DNA of 7,391 bases from Verrucomicrobiia bacterium (GCA_025061935.1 JANWZY010000149.1:1-7391), one strand, 5' to 3'; numbered from the stretch's first letter, positions 1-7,019 are shown. Made by a program: numbers and translations. Notes: generated from the sequence alone by a model not told the origin.

Positions 1-954
1 GAGCGGTTGCATGTGGACACGCGGTACGTGTGGGCCGCGTGCCCGGGCGGATTAATGAGCCAGGTAAATCAAGATTGTGTTTCGGTTGGGGGCCAACTCG
101 AGTTTACCGACGAGTTCGGGGTTACCTGGTCCATTTGTGCCACAGCGCCGCATTACTGCTACATCAAGGCCAGTCCGCTGGCGGGGCTATCATTAGAGCA
201 GATTAAACAGTATCCTTTCCCGAAAGGGGACGATCCGAGCAGGTTTGAGGACGTGCGCGACCGCGCGATTTCGCTCAAGCACGCGGGGCGGTACGCGATA
301 ATTAGCGGTGACGCCGCGAGTCTGTTTGAAATGTGCTGTCGGCTGCGCGGGCTAGGCAATGTTTTAACAGACATGATCCTGCAGCCGGAAGTGATCGAGG
401 TACTAATCGAACGGGTGTTGGAGTTCTGGCTGGGATGGTTCAGGTTGTTCTTGGCCGAGGTGGGTGATGTGGTGGATATCATCACGATTGCGGACGACCT
501 GGGCGCACAGGAAGGCCCGCTGGTTGCGCCAGAAATTTATCGGAAGATAATCAAACCACGGCAGCAGCGACTTGTGCAATTCATCAAATCGCGGACGCGT
601 GCCAAAATTTGGTACCATTCCTGTGGCGCGATAACGCAATTCATTCCGGACTTAATCGAAACCGGAGTTGACATCCTCAATCCTCTTCAAAGCTCGGCGA
701 AGGATATGGATCTGGCCCGACTTAAAGCGGAATACGGCAGGCATCTCGTTTTTTGGGGCGGCGGGGTGGACGCCCCCGAGCTGACGCAATGCCGCACCCC
801 CGTGCAGGTGCGCGAAGCGGTGCGACGAAACATGGAGGCTCTGAAGCCTGGCGGTGGCTTCGTGTTTGCACCGGCTCACAATATCCAGCCAGACACGCCG
901 CCCGAGTTTATCCTGGCCATGTTCGACGCGGCAGCCGAGCATGGTAAATACTGA
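1..954 (+). CDS. Uroporphyrinogen decarboxylase-superfamily protein (5'-truncated by window edge)
   Basis: The frame is open from base 1 (Glu-Arg precede the TTG at 7) and ends at TGA 952-954, so about 317 residues are visible and the start lies outside the window. The opening 'VDTRYVW' normally sits some 55-65 residues into this family, which would give a protein of about 370-380 residues. It looks like the UroD-like (TIM-barrel) group that includes MtaA/CmuA-type and demethylase-associated methyltransferases, not haem-pathway HemE. The HSCG motif (His 616-618, Cys 622-624) matches the His-x-Cys zinc site of those enzymes. The usual third Cys near the C-terminus appears replaced by His in 'APAHNIQ' (His 877-879). 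The likely role is methyl transfer in one-carbon or methoxy-compound metabolism with a corrinoid or similar partner, but no partner gene is visible and the substrate is unknown. Superfamily assignment is firm; function is inferred. Confidence 0.9.
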   Translation, partial: ERLHVDTRYVWAACPGGLMSQVNQDCVSVGGQLEFTDEFGVTWSICATAPHYCYIKASPLAGLSLEQIKQYPFPKGDDPSRFEDVRDRAISLKHAGRYAIISGDAASLFEMCCRLRGLGNVLTDMILQPEVIEVLIERVLEFWLGWFRLFLAEVGDVVDIITIADDLGAQEGPLVAPEIYRKIIKPRQQRLVQFIKSRTRAKIWYHSCGAITQFIPDLIETGVDILNPLQSSAKDMDLARLKAEYGRHLVFWGGGVDAPELTQCRTPVQVREAVRRNMEALKPGGGFVFAPAHNIQPDTPPEFILAMFDAAAEHGKY

Positions 955-1434
955 CCACGTGCTAACAAGCCGGAATATCAGCGTAATCATTTCGGCAGCA
1001 CTCTGCCAAAGCATAAGCCTCCCGGTTCCCGTCCGATTTGAATGCCAGCGCAAAACTAGGCCTGTAGCCACCGCATTGCGCCCCGTTTGCAAGGTCCGAA
1101 TGTCACGGGCCTGACGGCTCGGTAGTGCAACACCGCGTCTGCTGCGATCCAGCGATCATAAAAGCGTGTGACCATGCCTGCCTGTGGGGTGTGCTGTAGG
1201 TGTTCAAGTGCCGGTTGCTCAAGGACCACAAGCGACTAAAGAGACCTCAAATCAACCTGCAGTTCCACAGGGCTGAACACTGGCCCGAGGCACTGACTCA
1301 GCGGGCTAAGGTGCTAGTGCGAGGAATTATGGTTTGCCCGCCAGGCTTTCCCGCCACCAGCGGGCCGGGGCGCAAGTTGGCATAGTCCGAACTCGCGGGC
1401 GCTCGACCAGTCAATGGCTGTGGTTACCCCCGCG
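955..1434. other. 480-base gap without a convincing gene
   Basis: This lies beyond the 3' ends of two converging genes (the UroD-like gene and ispA). I see no tRNA, no recognisable structured RNA and no T-tract terminator. It contains a GCCCGC/GCGGGC inverted repeat (1336-1341 with 1360-1365, 18-base loop) that is too weak to call as a terminator. Several short open frames occur: a 57-codon minus-strand frame at 1056-1229 that could start at GTG, with an ATG at 1175; a plus-strand frame at 1200-1385 from GTG; and a 21-residue Cys-rich plus-strand frame at 1174-1239. None has a Shine-Dalgarno sequence or a family I recognise. The region may be neutral spacer, a decayed gene or an uncharacterised RNA. 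Confidence 0.6.
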
Positions 1435-2337
1435 CTACTTGTCGCGTCGGAGAAGGTATTCCGCTATGGTCGCCAGCGGTACCGCGCGGGCACCAAGTGG
1501 CGTCAGTGCTGCCAACGCGCGGTTTGTAAGCTGCTCGGCGAGCTTGGACGATTTTTCGAGTCCCAAAATAGCCGGGTAAGTGGCTTTGCGTGCTTTGGCG
1601 TCCTTGCCTGAGGTCTTGCCAAGCTTTTCAGTGGGCTGCGTGACATCCAAGATGTCGTCTATGATCTGGAACGCTAGTCCGACGTTGTATCCGAATCGGG
1701 TCAGGGCTTCCAACTGTGCCGGTGTGCAATTTGCGCTCATGCCCCCCAACCGCACGGCGCAACAGAGCAATGCCGAGGTCTTCCGCTCGTGGATGAAGCG
1801 CAACTCGCGAGGGGAAATCGCGCGGCCCTCGGCTTCCAGGTCGGCAACCTGGCCTGCAATAAGCTGTTTTGATCCCGCGGCATGCGCGAGTTCCGCAAAG
1901 ATGACCTTGTGCGGGTACCGGGGCCAACCCTTGGCTTGAGCTGCGATTTCAAACGCGTGTGTCAGGAGCGCGTCGCCGGCCAAAATTGCGATTGCCTCGC
2001 CAAACACTTTGTGGCTGGTCGGCTTGCCGCGCCTGAAGTCATCGTTGTCGAGTGCCGGTAGATCGTCATGTATCAGCGAGTAGGTATGAATGCATTCGAT
2101 GGCGCAAGCCAAGGGCATGGCGTCTGCGATAGTGCCGCCGCAGGCTTCAGCGGCCGCAAGGCAAAGAATCGGACGCATGCGTTTGCCGCCGGCGAACAGC
2201 GAGTACCGCATTGCGCGGTGTATTGTGCGCGGCTTTGTGTTTGCTGGCGGCAGGAATTTGTCCAACGCCGCGTTAACCGCCTGTTGGCGCTGGATCAAGT
2301 ACGCTTGAAGGTCGAATTTAGTTTTGGTTGTTCGCAT
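1435..2337 (-). CDS. ispA: Polyprenyl synthetase (farnesyl/geranylgeranyl diphosphate synthase)
   Basis: This 300-residue cytoplasmic enzyme condenses isopentenyl diphosphate with allylic diphosphates to make a C15 or C20 chain for quinone, undecaprenyl and other isoprenoid synthesis. All family landmarks are present: GKRMRP at residues 51-56 (substrate binding), the first Asp-rich motif DDLPALDND at 91-99, GKPTSHKVFG at about 104-113, and the second Asp-rich motif DDILD at 227-231 preceded by FQII, then GKTSGKDA at about 240-247. The two extra residues (Pro-Ala) inside the first motif and the Tyr-Ser five and four residues before it fit bacterial type II FPP/GGPP synthases, which make short chains. 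Exact chain length cannot be read from sequence. Length is normal for IspA (about 300). The ATG at 2337 gives a typical N-terminus, although no good Shine-Dalgarno is visible. It stands alone, divergent from sppA; no xseB or dxs partner is visible. Confidence 0.95.
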   Translation of the reverse strand: MRTTKTKFDLQAYLIQRQQAVNAALDKFLPPANTKPRTIHRAMRYSLFAGGKRMRPILCLAAAEACGGTIADAMPLACAIECIHTYSLIHDDLPALDNDDFRRGKPTSHKVFGEAIAILAGDALLTHAFEIAAQAKGWPRYPHKVIFAELAHAAGSKQLIAGQVADLEAEGRAISPRELRFIHERKTSALLCCAVRLGGMSANCTPAQLEALTRFGYNVGLAFQIIDDILDVTQPTEKLGKTSGKDAKARKATYPAILGLEKSSKLAEQLTNRALAALTPLGARAVPLATIAEYLLRRDK

Positions 2338-2476
2338 TTGGATCGTCGGGTTCGCTGGTTCAATGCCACCCGGCTAGCCACACGAAGATTCTCGTGATCG
2401 GGCTTGGGCGGGGCAAGCAGAAACGGCGCTAACGCGCTTGCTTTAGCATTGTTGGCCAGTTAGGCTTGAGGAAGCT
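2338..2476. promoter_or_regulatory. Divergent ispA/sppA intergenic region with hairpins
   Basis: These 139 bases separate two divergent genes and so must hold the 5' signals of both. Visible structure: CACGA/TCGTG (2381-2385 with 2392-2396, 6-base loop), and a longer element in which GCAAGC (2413-2418) pairs with GCTTGC (2436-2441) around an inner GCG-CTAA-CGC (2426-2435), leaving a 7-base bulge on one side. The sppA ribosome binding site is GAGGAAG at 2468-2474, well placed before the ATG at 2477. No convincing -35/-10 pair was found. That promoters lie here follows from the layout, not from a recognised motif. Confidence 0.45.
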
Positions 2477-3601
2477 ATGGAATCGAACGCGAACGTCCAG
2501 AGCCAAGGCGTCCCGCCACCAATATCGCCGCCGCCGGTAATCAGCGCGCCGCCGCCGCCGAAGCCGAGGAAACGTTTGTGGGTCGTTTTCGTAGTGGTTC
2601 TGGTCTGTGCGGTAGTTTTTGGTGTGCTAGCCAGTGTGGCGGCGTTCATGGCCGAAATATTTGCTGTGGCTGGCAAAGTGCCGCGCGACGGCGGGCCGCG
2701 CGTCGAAGAAGTCGTGCTCGAAGACAATGGAGCAGTTGCAAAAATTGCCGTCATCGAACTGGACGGGGTTATCACTGAGGCAATTGTCCGTGGCGGTTAT
2801 ACGATGGTTGAGGTGTTCGAGGCCCAGTTGAAACGCGCGGCCGCAGACGAAAAGGTCAAGGCAGTAATTTTGAGGGTGAACTCACCTGGGGGCGAGGCGC
2901 TGGCCGCCGACAGGATCAGCGCCGCGATCCGCGAGTTTCAGGATAAGCGGCGCAAGCCGGTAGTGGCGTGCTTGGGTAGTCTGGCGGCCTCGGGCGCGTA
3001 CTACGTCAGCGCGCCGTGCCGTTGGATAGTCGCGCATGAGATGACCATTACAGGTAGCATCGGTGTAATGATTAGCACCCTGAACTACCGCGGCTTGATG
3101 GACAAGGTGGGGTTGAAACCGATGATTTACAAGAGCGGTAAGTACAAGGACATGCTGAGCGGCGCGCGCCCGCCCGACGAAATCACCGAGGAAGAGCACG
3201 CGATGATCCAGGCGCTCATTGATGAGGTGTACCTGCGGTTCAAGAATGTGGTGGCAGAGGGGCGGAAATGGTCCAATGAGCAGTCCGGTGGCGAAGGCCG
3301 CGCATTGGCTGCCAACTGGGAAGCTTATGCCGACGGCCGAGTCTTGTCCGGACGCGAGGCGTATAAACACGGGTTCGTGGACGAGCTGGGCGATTTCAAG
3401 ACGGCGGTTAAGCGGGCAAAGAAACTGGCAGGCGTGACCGAAGCGAACCTTGTGCAATACCGACAACGGGTCGAGTTGGTGGACCTGTTGGGACTGATCG
3501 GGCCTGGAAAAGAAACAGTGGTAAAGCTCGACGTGGGCCTCGAGCGGATCAGGCTCGAACCCGGCAAGTTGTATTTCGTTGCGCCGCAGTTTTTCCACTG
3601 A
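2477..3601 (+). CDS. sppA: Signal peptide peptidase SppA (S49 family, 36K type)
   Basis: This is a 374-residue membrane serine protease that degrades signal peptides left in the membrane after secretion. Residues 1-33 form a proline-rich, presumably cytoplasmic tail (several PPP runs ending KPRKR). Residues 34-57 are a single hydrophobic anchor (LWVVFVVVLVCAVVFGVL...), and the protease domain follows from about 88 to 310. The NSPGG motif at residues 135-139 and GSLAASGAYYVS at 167-178 contain the family signature; Ser172 is the expected nucleophile. Lys224 in KSGKYKD is the expected general base, 52 residues on, the same spacing as Ser147/Lys199 of Bacillus subtilis SppA. TGSIGVM (192-198) is also typical. 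The size fits the single-domain form that assembles into oligomers, not the double-length E. coli form. The ATG has a good GAGGAAG site five bases upstream. It precedes the M24 peptidase gene by 100 bases, so the two may be cotranscribed. The proline-rich tail is the unusual part. Confidence 0.95.
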   Translation: MESNANVQSQGVPPPISPPPVISAPPPPKPRKRLWVVFVVVLVCAVVFGVLASVAAFMAEIFAVAGKVPRDGGPRVEEVVLEDNGAVAKIAVIELDGVITEAIVRGGYTMVEVFEAQLKRAAADEKVKAVILRVNSPGGEALAADRISAAIREFQDKRRKPVVACLGSLAASGAYYVSAPCRWIVAHEMTITGSIGVMISTLNYRGLMDKVGLKPMIYKSGKYKDMLSGARPPDEITEEEHAMIQALIDEVYLRFKNVVAEGRKWSNEQSGGEGRALAANWEAYADGRVLSGREAYKHGFVDELGDFKTAVKRAKKLAGVTEANLVQYRQRVELVDLLGLIGPGKETVVKLDVGLERIRLEPGKLYFVAPQFFH

Positions 3602-3701
3602 ATAGTTGGGGTTACGCCTGAGGCTCGTTCGAATGTGGCACTTGCCGCGGATAAAAACAGTCACAACGGCTTGTTCCGTGGCCTTGTAGCCCGATAAGGA
3701 C

Positions 3702-4838
3702 ATGCCGACGAAATCCAAGACTTTGCTGATCGTGGCGGACAGCGAGCGCGACCCGGACATGCTGTATGCTGTGGGCATGTTCGCCCCTGACCCGTTCATT
3801 TACTTGTGCGCCAAAGGGCGACGGTATGTCGCAGTAACAGACCTCGAGTACGACCGCGCGCGCGATCAAATCCGTGGGTGCACCATTTTGCGGCTGAGTC
3901 AATACCTTGAACGGCTCCGGCAGCAAGGATTGAAGAATCCCAAACTCGCGCATGTGATAGCCCAAATGATGCGTGAGCGCGGACTCAGGCATGCGGTGGT
4001 GCCCGGCAGCTTCCCGTGCGGGTTGGCAGCAGAACTGAAACAGCTCGGCATAACCGTGCGTCCGAAGCGTGGGGCATTTTTCCCTGAACGCGAGTTAAAG
4101 TCGCCGGACGAGGTTAAAAAAATCACCGCCGCGCTTGTAATGGCAGAGGTGGGACTGGCTGAAGCAATCCAGGTATTAAAGCGCGCCAAGGTCGGGCGTG
4201 GGAAGACGCTTTATTACAATGCCATTCCGCTGACGGCCGAGCGCCTGCGCGGCGTGATCGAGTCTGCAATTGCGCAGGCGAACGGTCAGGCATGCCGCAC
4301 AATAGTGGCGTGCGGCAAACAAGCGTGTAACCCGCACGAACCCGGCCACGGCGTGCTCCGTGCCAACGAGCCAATCATTATTGACGTGTTCCCGCGTTCC
4401 CAAAAGACAGGCTATTACGGCGACATTACCCGCACAGTGGTCAAAGGTCACGCACCCGAATCGGTGCGGAAGCTGTATGACACAGTTCGGCGCGCCCAGC
4501 AGATTGCATTTGAGAAAATCCGGCCGGGCGTTCGCATGTGCGAGGTGCACCGTGCAGTGCAAGAGTTCTTTGAACAGCAGGGGTACAAAACGCACCGGCG
4601 CGATGGCCATATGCAAGGGTTTTTCCACGGCACGGGCCACGGGGTGGGCCTCGAAATCCATGAGCCGCCTCGGATCAACGCGTACTCGGCCGACCGCTTC
4701 AAGCCGGGACACGTTGTAACCGTTGAGCCAGGGCTTTACTATCTCGACATTGGCGGTGTCAGGCTCGAAGACGTCGTGCTGGTTACGCGCAACGGACTGC
4801 GTAACCTGACGCGGTTCGAAAAAGTGCTGGAAATCTGA
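3702..4838 (+). CDS. M24-family metallopeptidase (Xaa-Pro aminopeptidase-like)
   Basis: This 378-residue, probably cytoplasmic enzyme has the creatinase/aminopeptidase P layout: an N-terminal creatinase-like domain (about 1-125, LLIVADSERDPDMLYAV...) and a pita-bread catalytic domain (about 130-378). All five expected metal ligands are visible: Asp228 (IIIDVFP), Asp241 (GDITRT), His313 (HGTGHGVG), Glu342 (TVEPGL) and Glu356 (RLEDVV). His309 and His320 match the accessory catalytic histidines. The two Asp ligands are 13 residues apart instead of the usual 11, because of a two-residue longer loop. The family removes N-terminal residues ahead of proline or cleaves Xaa-Pro dipeptides; which applies here is not decidable. 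The ATG at 3702 is the first start after an in-frame TAA at 3693-3695; AAGGA at 3696-3700 is almost touching it, unusually close for a ribosome binding site. It follows sppA and may share its transcript. No secretion signal is seen. Confidence 0.93.
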   Translation: MPTKSKTLLIVADSERDPDMLYAVGMFAPDPFIYLCAKGRRYVAVTDLEYDRARDQIRGCTILRLSQYLERLRQQGLKNPKLAHVIAQMMRERGLRHAVVPGSFPCGLAAELKQLGITVRPKRGAFFPERELKSPDEVKKITAALVMAEVGLAEAIQVLKRAKVGRGKTLYYNAIPLTAERLRGVIESAIAQANGQACRTIVACGKQACNPHEPGHGVLRANEPIIIDVFPRSQKTGYYGDITRTVVKGHAPESVRKLYDTVRRAQQIAFEKIRPGVRMCEVHRAVQEFFEQQGYKTHRRDGHMQGFFHGTGHGVGLEIHEPPRINAYSADRFKPGHVVTVEPGLYYLDIGGVRLEDVVLVTRNGLRNLTRFEKVLEI

Positions 4839-4882
4839 AAACCCTGGCCTAGGCGATCGGCACCAAGATCACGCCGAACTAA

Positions 4883-4919
4883 CTTCTGAATACGGGCCTG
4901 CCGCACGTGCGCTCAGAAG
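4883..4919. terminator. Palindromic element between convergent genes, possible bidirectional terminator
   Basis: CTTCTGA (4883-4889) and TCAGAAG (4913-4919) are a perfect 7-bp inverted repeat. Inside the 23-base loop lies a second perfect palindrome, CGCACGTGCG (4902-4911). The element lies just past the M24 gene, and its right arm covers the stop codon of the marC-family gene. Position between two converging genes suggests a terminator for both, but neither side has a T-tract, so rho-independent function is uncertain. Confidence 0.35.
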
Positions 4920-5545
4920 AGGGTCTGTTTAACCTCGACCAGAGCATTCAACATGAACTGAATGGCTAGCGCAGCCAGGAGCAAACCCATTATGCGGCTT
5001 GTTATTTTGATAGCAATCGGTGTCAACCATTGCGCGCCGCGCGCAGTAATATGCAGGATGACATAAGTTACAATTGCAACCGCAATGATAGCCGCCCCCA
5101 GTGCCATCAGTTGGGCGACGGTTTCGGCGCGGCTCTGAAGCAGGATCACTGTCGAGATGGCACCCGGCCCTGCCAGCATCGGTATGGCCAGCGGCGTGAT
5201 GGCAACGTCTTCCTTCAAGCGCCCGGCAGTTCGTTCCTCGTGCGTTTCGTAAACGCGCGAGCGCTGTGCGCGCAACATGTCCAGAGCCACAAGCAAAAGG
5301 ACGATACTTGCTGCGATCTGGAACGCTGGCAGCGTGATGCCGAAGAGCCTGAAGACCCACTTCCCGGCCAGCGCGAAAGCAAGCAAGACACCCGCGGTAA
5401 CGCCGCACGCCAGGCGCGCCATGCGCACGCGCGCAGCAACAGAATCGTCCGGGGTCATTGCCAGAAACGCTGGCACCGCGCCGATCGGGTCCACAATCAC
5501 GAACAAGGACGTGAAAGCTAAAAGTGTGTATTCGACCAGGCTCAT
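4913..5545 (-). CDS. MarC-family integral membrane protein
   Basis: This 210-residue protein has about six membrane segments (roughly 4-27, 44-67, 72-92, 115-136, 144-165 and 178-202), with a charged loop at 93-113. The hallmarks of the MarC (former UPF0056/YchE) family are VDPIG at 18-22 in the first segment and PLAIPMLAGPGAIST at 118-132 in the fourth. The family was once linked to multiple antibiotic resistance in E. coli, which was not upheld. A thermococcal member (SnatA) has been reported to transport small neutral amino acids, so an amino-acid transport role is possible but unproven here. The frame extends to a TTG at 5554, but I chose the ATG at 5545: it gives the usual family N-terminus and overlaps the stop of the upstream gene as ATGA, a standard coupling arrangement. 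No strong Shine-Dalgarno precedes it, so translation probably depends on the upstream gene. Confidence 0.92.
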   Translation of the reverse strand: MSLVEYTLLAFTSLFVIVDPIGAVPAFLAMTPDDSVAARVRMARLACGVTAGVLLAFALAGKWVFRLFGITLPAFQIAASIVLLLVALDMLRAQRSRVYETHEERTAGRLKEDVAITPLAIPMLAGPGAISTVILLQSRAETVAQLMALGAAIIAVAIVTYVILHITARGAQWLTPIAIKITSRIMGLLLAALAIQFMLNALVEVKQTLF

Positions 5546-6966
5546 CTCGCGCAAGGAGCAAGCACTGCGTCATTCATTCCGTGGATAATCTTTTTGTCTG
5601 CTGGGCAAATTGTGGCGAGCACGCCGCCGAGCCGTGCGCGCGCCGCACTGTTGTCACCAATTACAAAATAGTACGGGCAAAGGCGCACACGCCCGTCCAT
5701 CTCGACTAGCGCGCCACGCGCGAAGTCGAACCATTCTGTCTTGACCCGACGCGGTTTGTGGAACTCCTGTAACACGTAGGGCGCACGGCTGTAGCTCTGT
5801 ATCGCAGTATCCACCACAGCAGCCCATTCTTCCCGCGACATGTCACTACCCAAGTACACACCGCGCGCGCCCCAGGCAAGCGGTGAAAATCCTGAAACCT
5901 TGAGCACCAACTGGCGCTCGGTTTGAGACATCAGCTTGAGTTGATCCCAACTCGTAATCTCCAATCGCGGTATGACCGCGTGCGGCGGCATCGGCATCGG
6001 GTCAATTACCCACGTGTAAGGGAAAAGTTGCTGTAACTTGTGGAAAAATCCTGCACCGAGTGCGCGAATCCAGAACTCGCGTAAATTCCGATTCCAGAAC
6101 AAGGCGAACAACAGCTTTTCTTCGAGCGCGGGCTTCGGCGGCGGCGTCACCACGATCCGTCCTGCTGCGGCGAGGTCGAAGATTGTTTTTGCCGCCGGCA
6201 CGTTGGCCAGATCGAACAACTCGAAGAACCGATAAACCGCGTCCCCGTCGCCAAATCCAGTGTACGAACCGTCGCGGACGCCAAACCGCGCGCCGAGCTG
6301 CGCAGCCAGCCATTCCATCTCGGGCCTGTAGGTGGCAGCCTCATCGGAGACAACGATATGCACGTTCGGGGCGTCCCCGAAAATGGCGGCAAACCCGTCC
6401 AGCATATCCTTTGCCCCGCCGATTATACGAGACTGCCAGTTGCTACCGCACGCCCCCGCATAGGTTTGATTCAACCAAGCAGTTAAGCCGATACCGCCCG
6501 GCACGCTGTCAAGCTCGGTTATGCAAAGGCCGTTGTCGGTGAGTAACACGTCGGGCCGTATCACGCGCGGCAAAGCATTTCTGAAAACTGCGCTCCGTTG
6601 GAGGGCGATCAACTCGGCGGGCTTGCCGCGGTCAAGCAGCTCGGCGACCCAACCAGGTTGGGCACCATCAACACTGTGCCGGTAAAGCAGATTCGCGGCT
6701 TGGTAAAACCGGAGTAATACACGGCCGAGCCGCTCCAATGCATCGGCAAGCTCCGGCCCGAGCACGAACGGCGCGGGCGCAATCCGCCAGCTCAGTCCTG
6801 CGAACAACCCCCTCGGAGGCAATCGCTGCCTGACAAACTCGGCAACCTGCGCTGGCGTGACCGCGCCACTCAGTTGCGCGCTCTCAAAATGCATGCACCA
6901 AATCGTATCCCGAAAATGGTACCGCCCGCAACTGCGCTCGTCTTTGCAGAGCTGGACCGGCGGCAT
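5542..6966 (-). CDS. Uncharacterised protein, probable ATP-grasp-like ligase
   Basis: This is a 474-residue soluble protein (no signal peptide or membrane segment) with no name I can give securely. Its layout resembles glutathionylspermidine-synthase-like and circularly permuted ATP-grasp proteins. IRPDVLL (136-142) and ITELDSVPGGIG (149-160) resemble the 'R-D...E-N-P-G' block of those proteins. YRFFELFDLANVP (245-257) and TPPPKPALEEKLL (274-286) resemble the segment before the ATP lid. LVLKVSGF (353-360), WGARGVYLG (365-373) and YVLQEF (397-402) resemble the nucleotide-binding Lys, glycine-rich loop and adenine-side strand. If correct, it would join a carboxylate to an amine using ATP; the substrate is unknown. 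The start is ambiguous: ATG 6966 adds a Cys-rich 24-residue leader (Cys7, Cys13, Cys24) ahead of a second ATG at 6894, and neither has a clear ribosome binding site. Its TGA overlaps the marC-family start. The coding call is strong; the fold is an inference from motifs. Confidence 0.82.
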   Translation of the reverse strand: MPPVQLCKDERSCGRYHFRDTIWCMHFESAQLSGAVTPAQVAEFVRQRLPPRGLFAGLSWRIAPAPFVLGPELADALERLGRVLLRFYQAANLLYRHSVDGAQPGWVAELLDRGKPAELIALQRSAVFRNALPRVIRPDVLLTDNGLCITELDSVPGGIGLTAWLNQTYAGACGSNWQSRIIGGAKDMLDGFAAIFGDAPNVHIVVSDEAATYRPEMEWLAAQLGARFGVRDGSYTGFGDGDAVYRFFELFDLANVPAAKTIFDLAAAGRIVVTPPPKPALEEKLLFALFWNRNLREFWIRALGAGFFHKLQQLFPYTWVIDPMPMPPHAVIPRLEITSWDQLKLMSQTERQLVLKVSGFSPLAWGARGVYLGSDMSREEWAAVVDTAIQSYSRAPYVLQEFHKPRRVKTEWFDFARGALVEMDGRVRLCPYYFVIGDNSAARARLGGVLATICPADKKIIHGMNDAVLAPCAR

Positions 6967-6967
6967 A

Positions 6968-7019
6968 CTGTTGAGCCATAAACAAATCGGAGCACCTTTC
7001 TGTGTACCTGCATCAACAG
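6968..7019. repeat. 7-bp inverted repeat flanking the leader of the ATP-grasp-like gene
   Basis: CTGTTGA (6968-6974) and TCAACAG (7013-7019) are perfect inverted copies 38 bases apart, directly upstream of the ATG at 6966. On the minus strand the RNA between them holds GAAAGGTG (7000-6993) and an ATG at 6979-6977 in another frame. The pairing could form a leader hairpin that hides or presents the start region, or it could be chance. Confidence 0.3.

Noticed and set aside
652..1092. 146-codon minus-strand frame overlapping the end of the UroD-like gene
   Set aside because: Most of it is antisense to conserved UroD-like sequence, and the rest shows no family features.
1174..1239. 21-residue Cys-rich plus-strand frame (MPACGVCC...)
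   Set aside because: It has no ribosome binding site, is very short and lies in the gap with other short frames; five cysteines can arise by chance from a run of TGC/TGT.
1336..1365. GCCCGC/GCGGGC hairpin as an ispA terminator
   Set aside because: It has a 6-bp stem with an 18-base loop and no T-tract, and lies 70 bases past the ispA stop.
2438..2466. TTGCTT and TAGGCT with 17-base spacing as an sppA promoter
   Set aside because: Only three of six bases match consensus in each box, and the implied transcript start would fall inside the ribosome binding site.
2882..3799. 305-codon minus-strand open frame opposite sppA
   Set aside because: It lies antisense to a gene with complete catalytic motifs, shows no family features and is a by-product of GC-rich codon use.
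4176..4712. 178-codon minus-strand frame opposite the M24 peptidase gene
   Set aside because: It mirrors a strongly conserved catalytic domain and has no recognisable motif or ribosome binding site.
5546..5554. TTG at 5554 as the marC-family start
   Set aside because: The ATG at 5545 gives the normal family N-terminus and the ATGA overlap with the upstream gene, whereas the TTG has no ribosome binding site.
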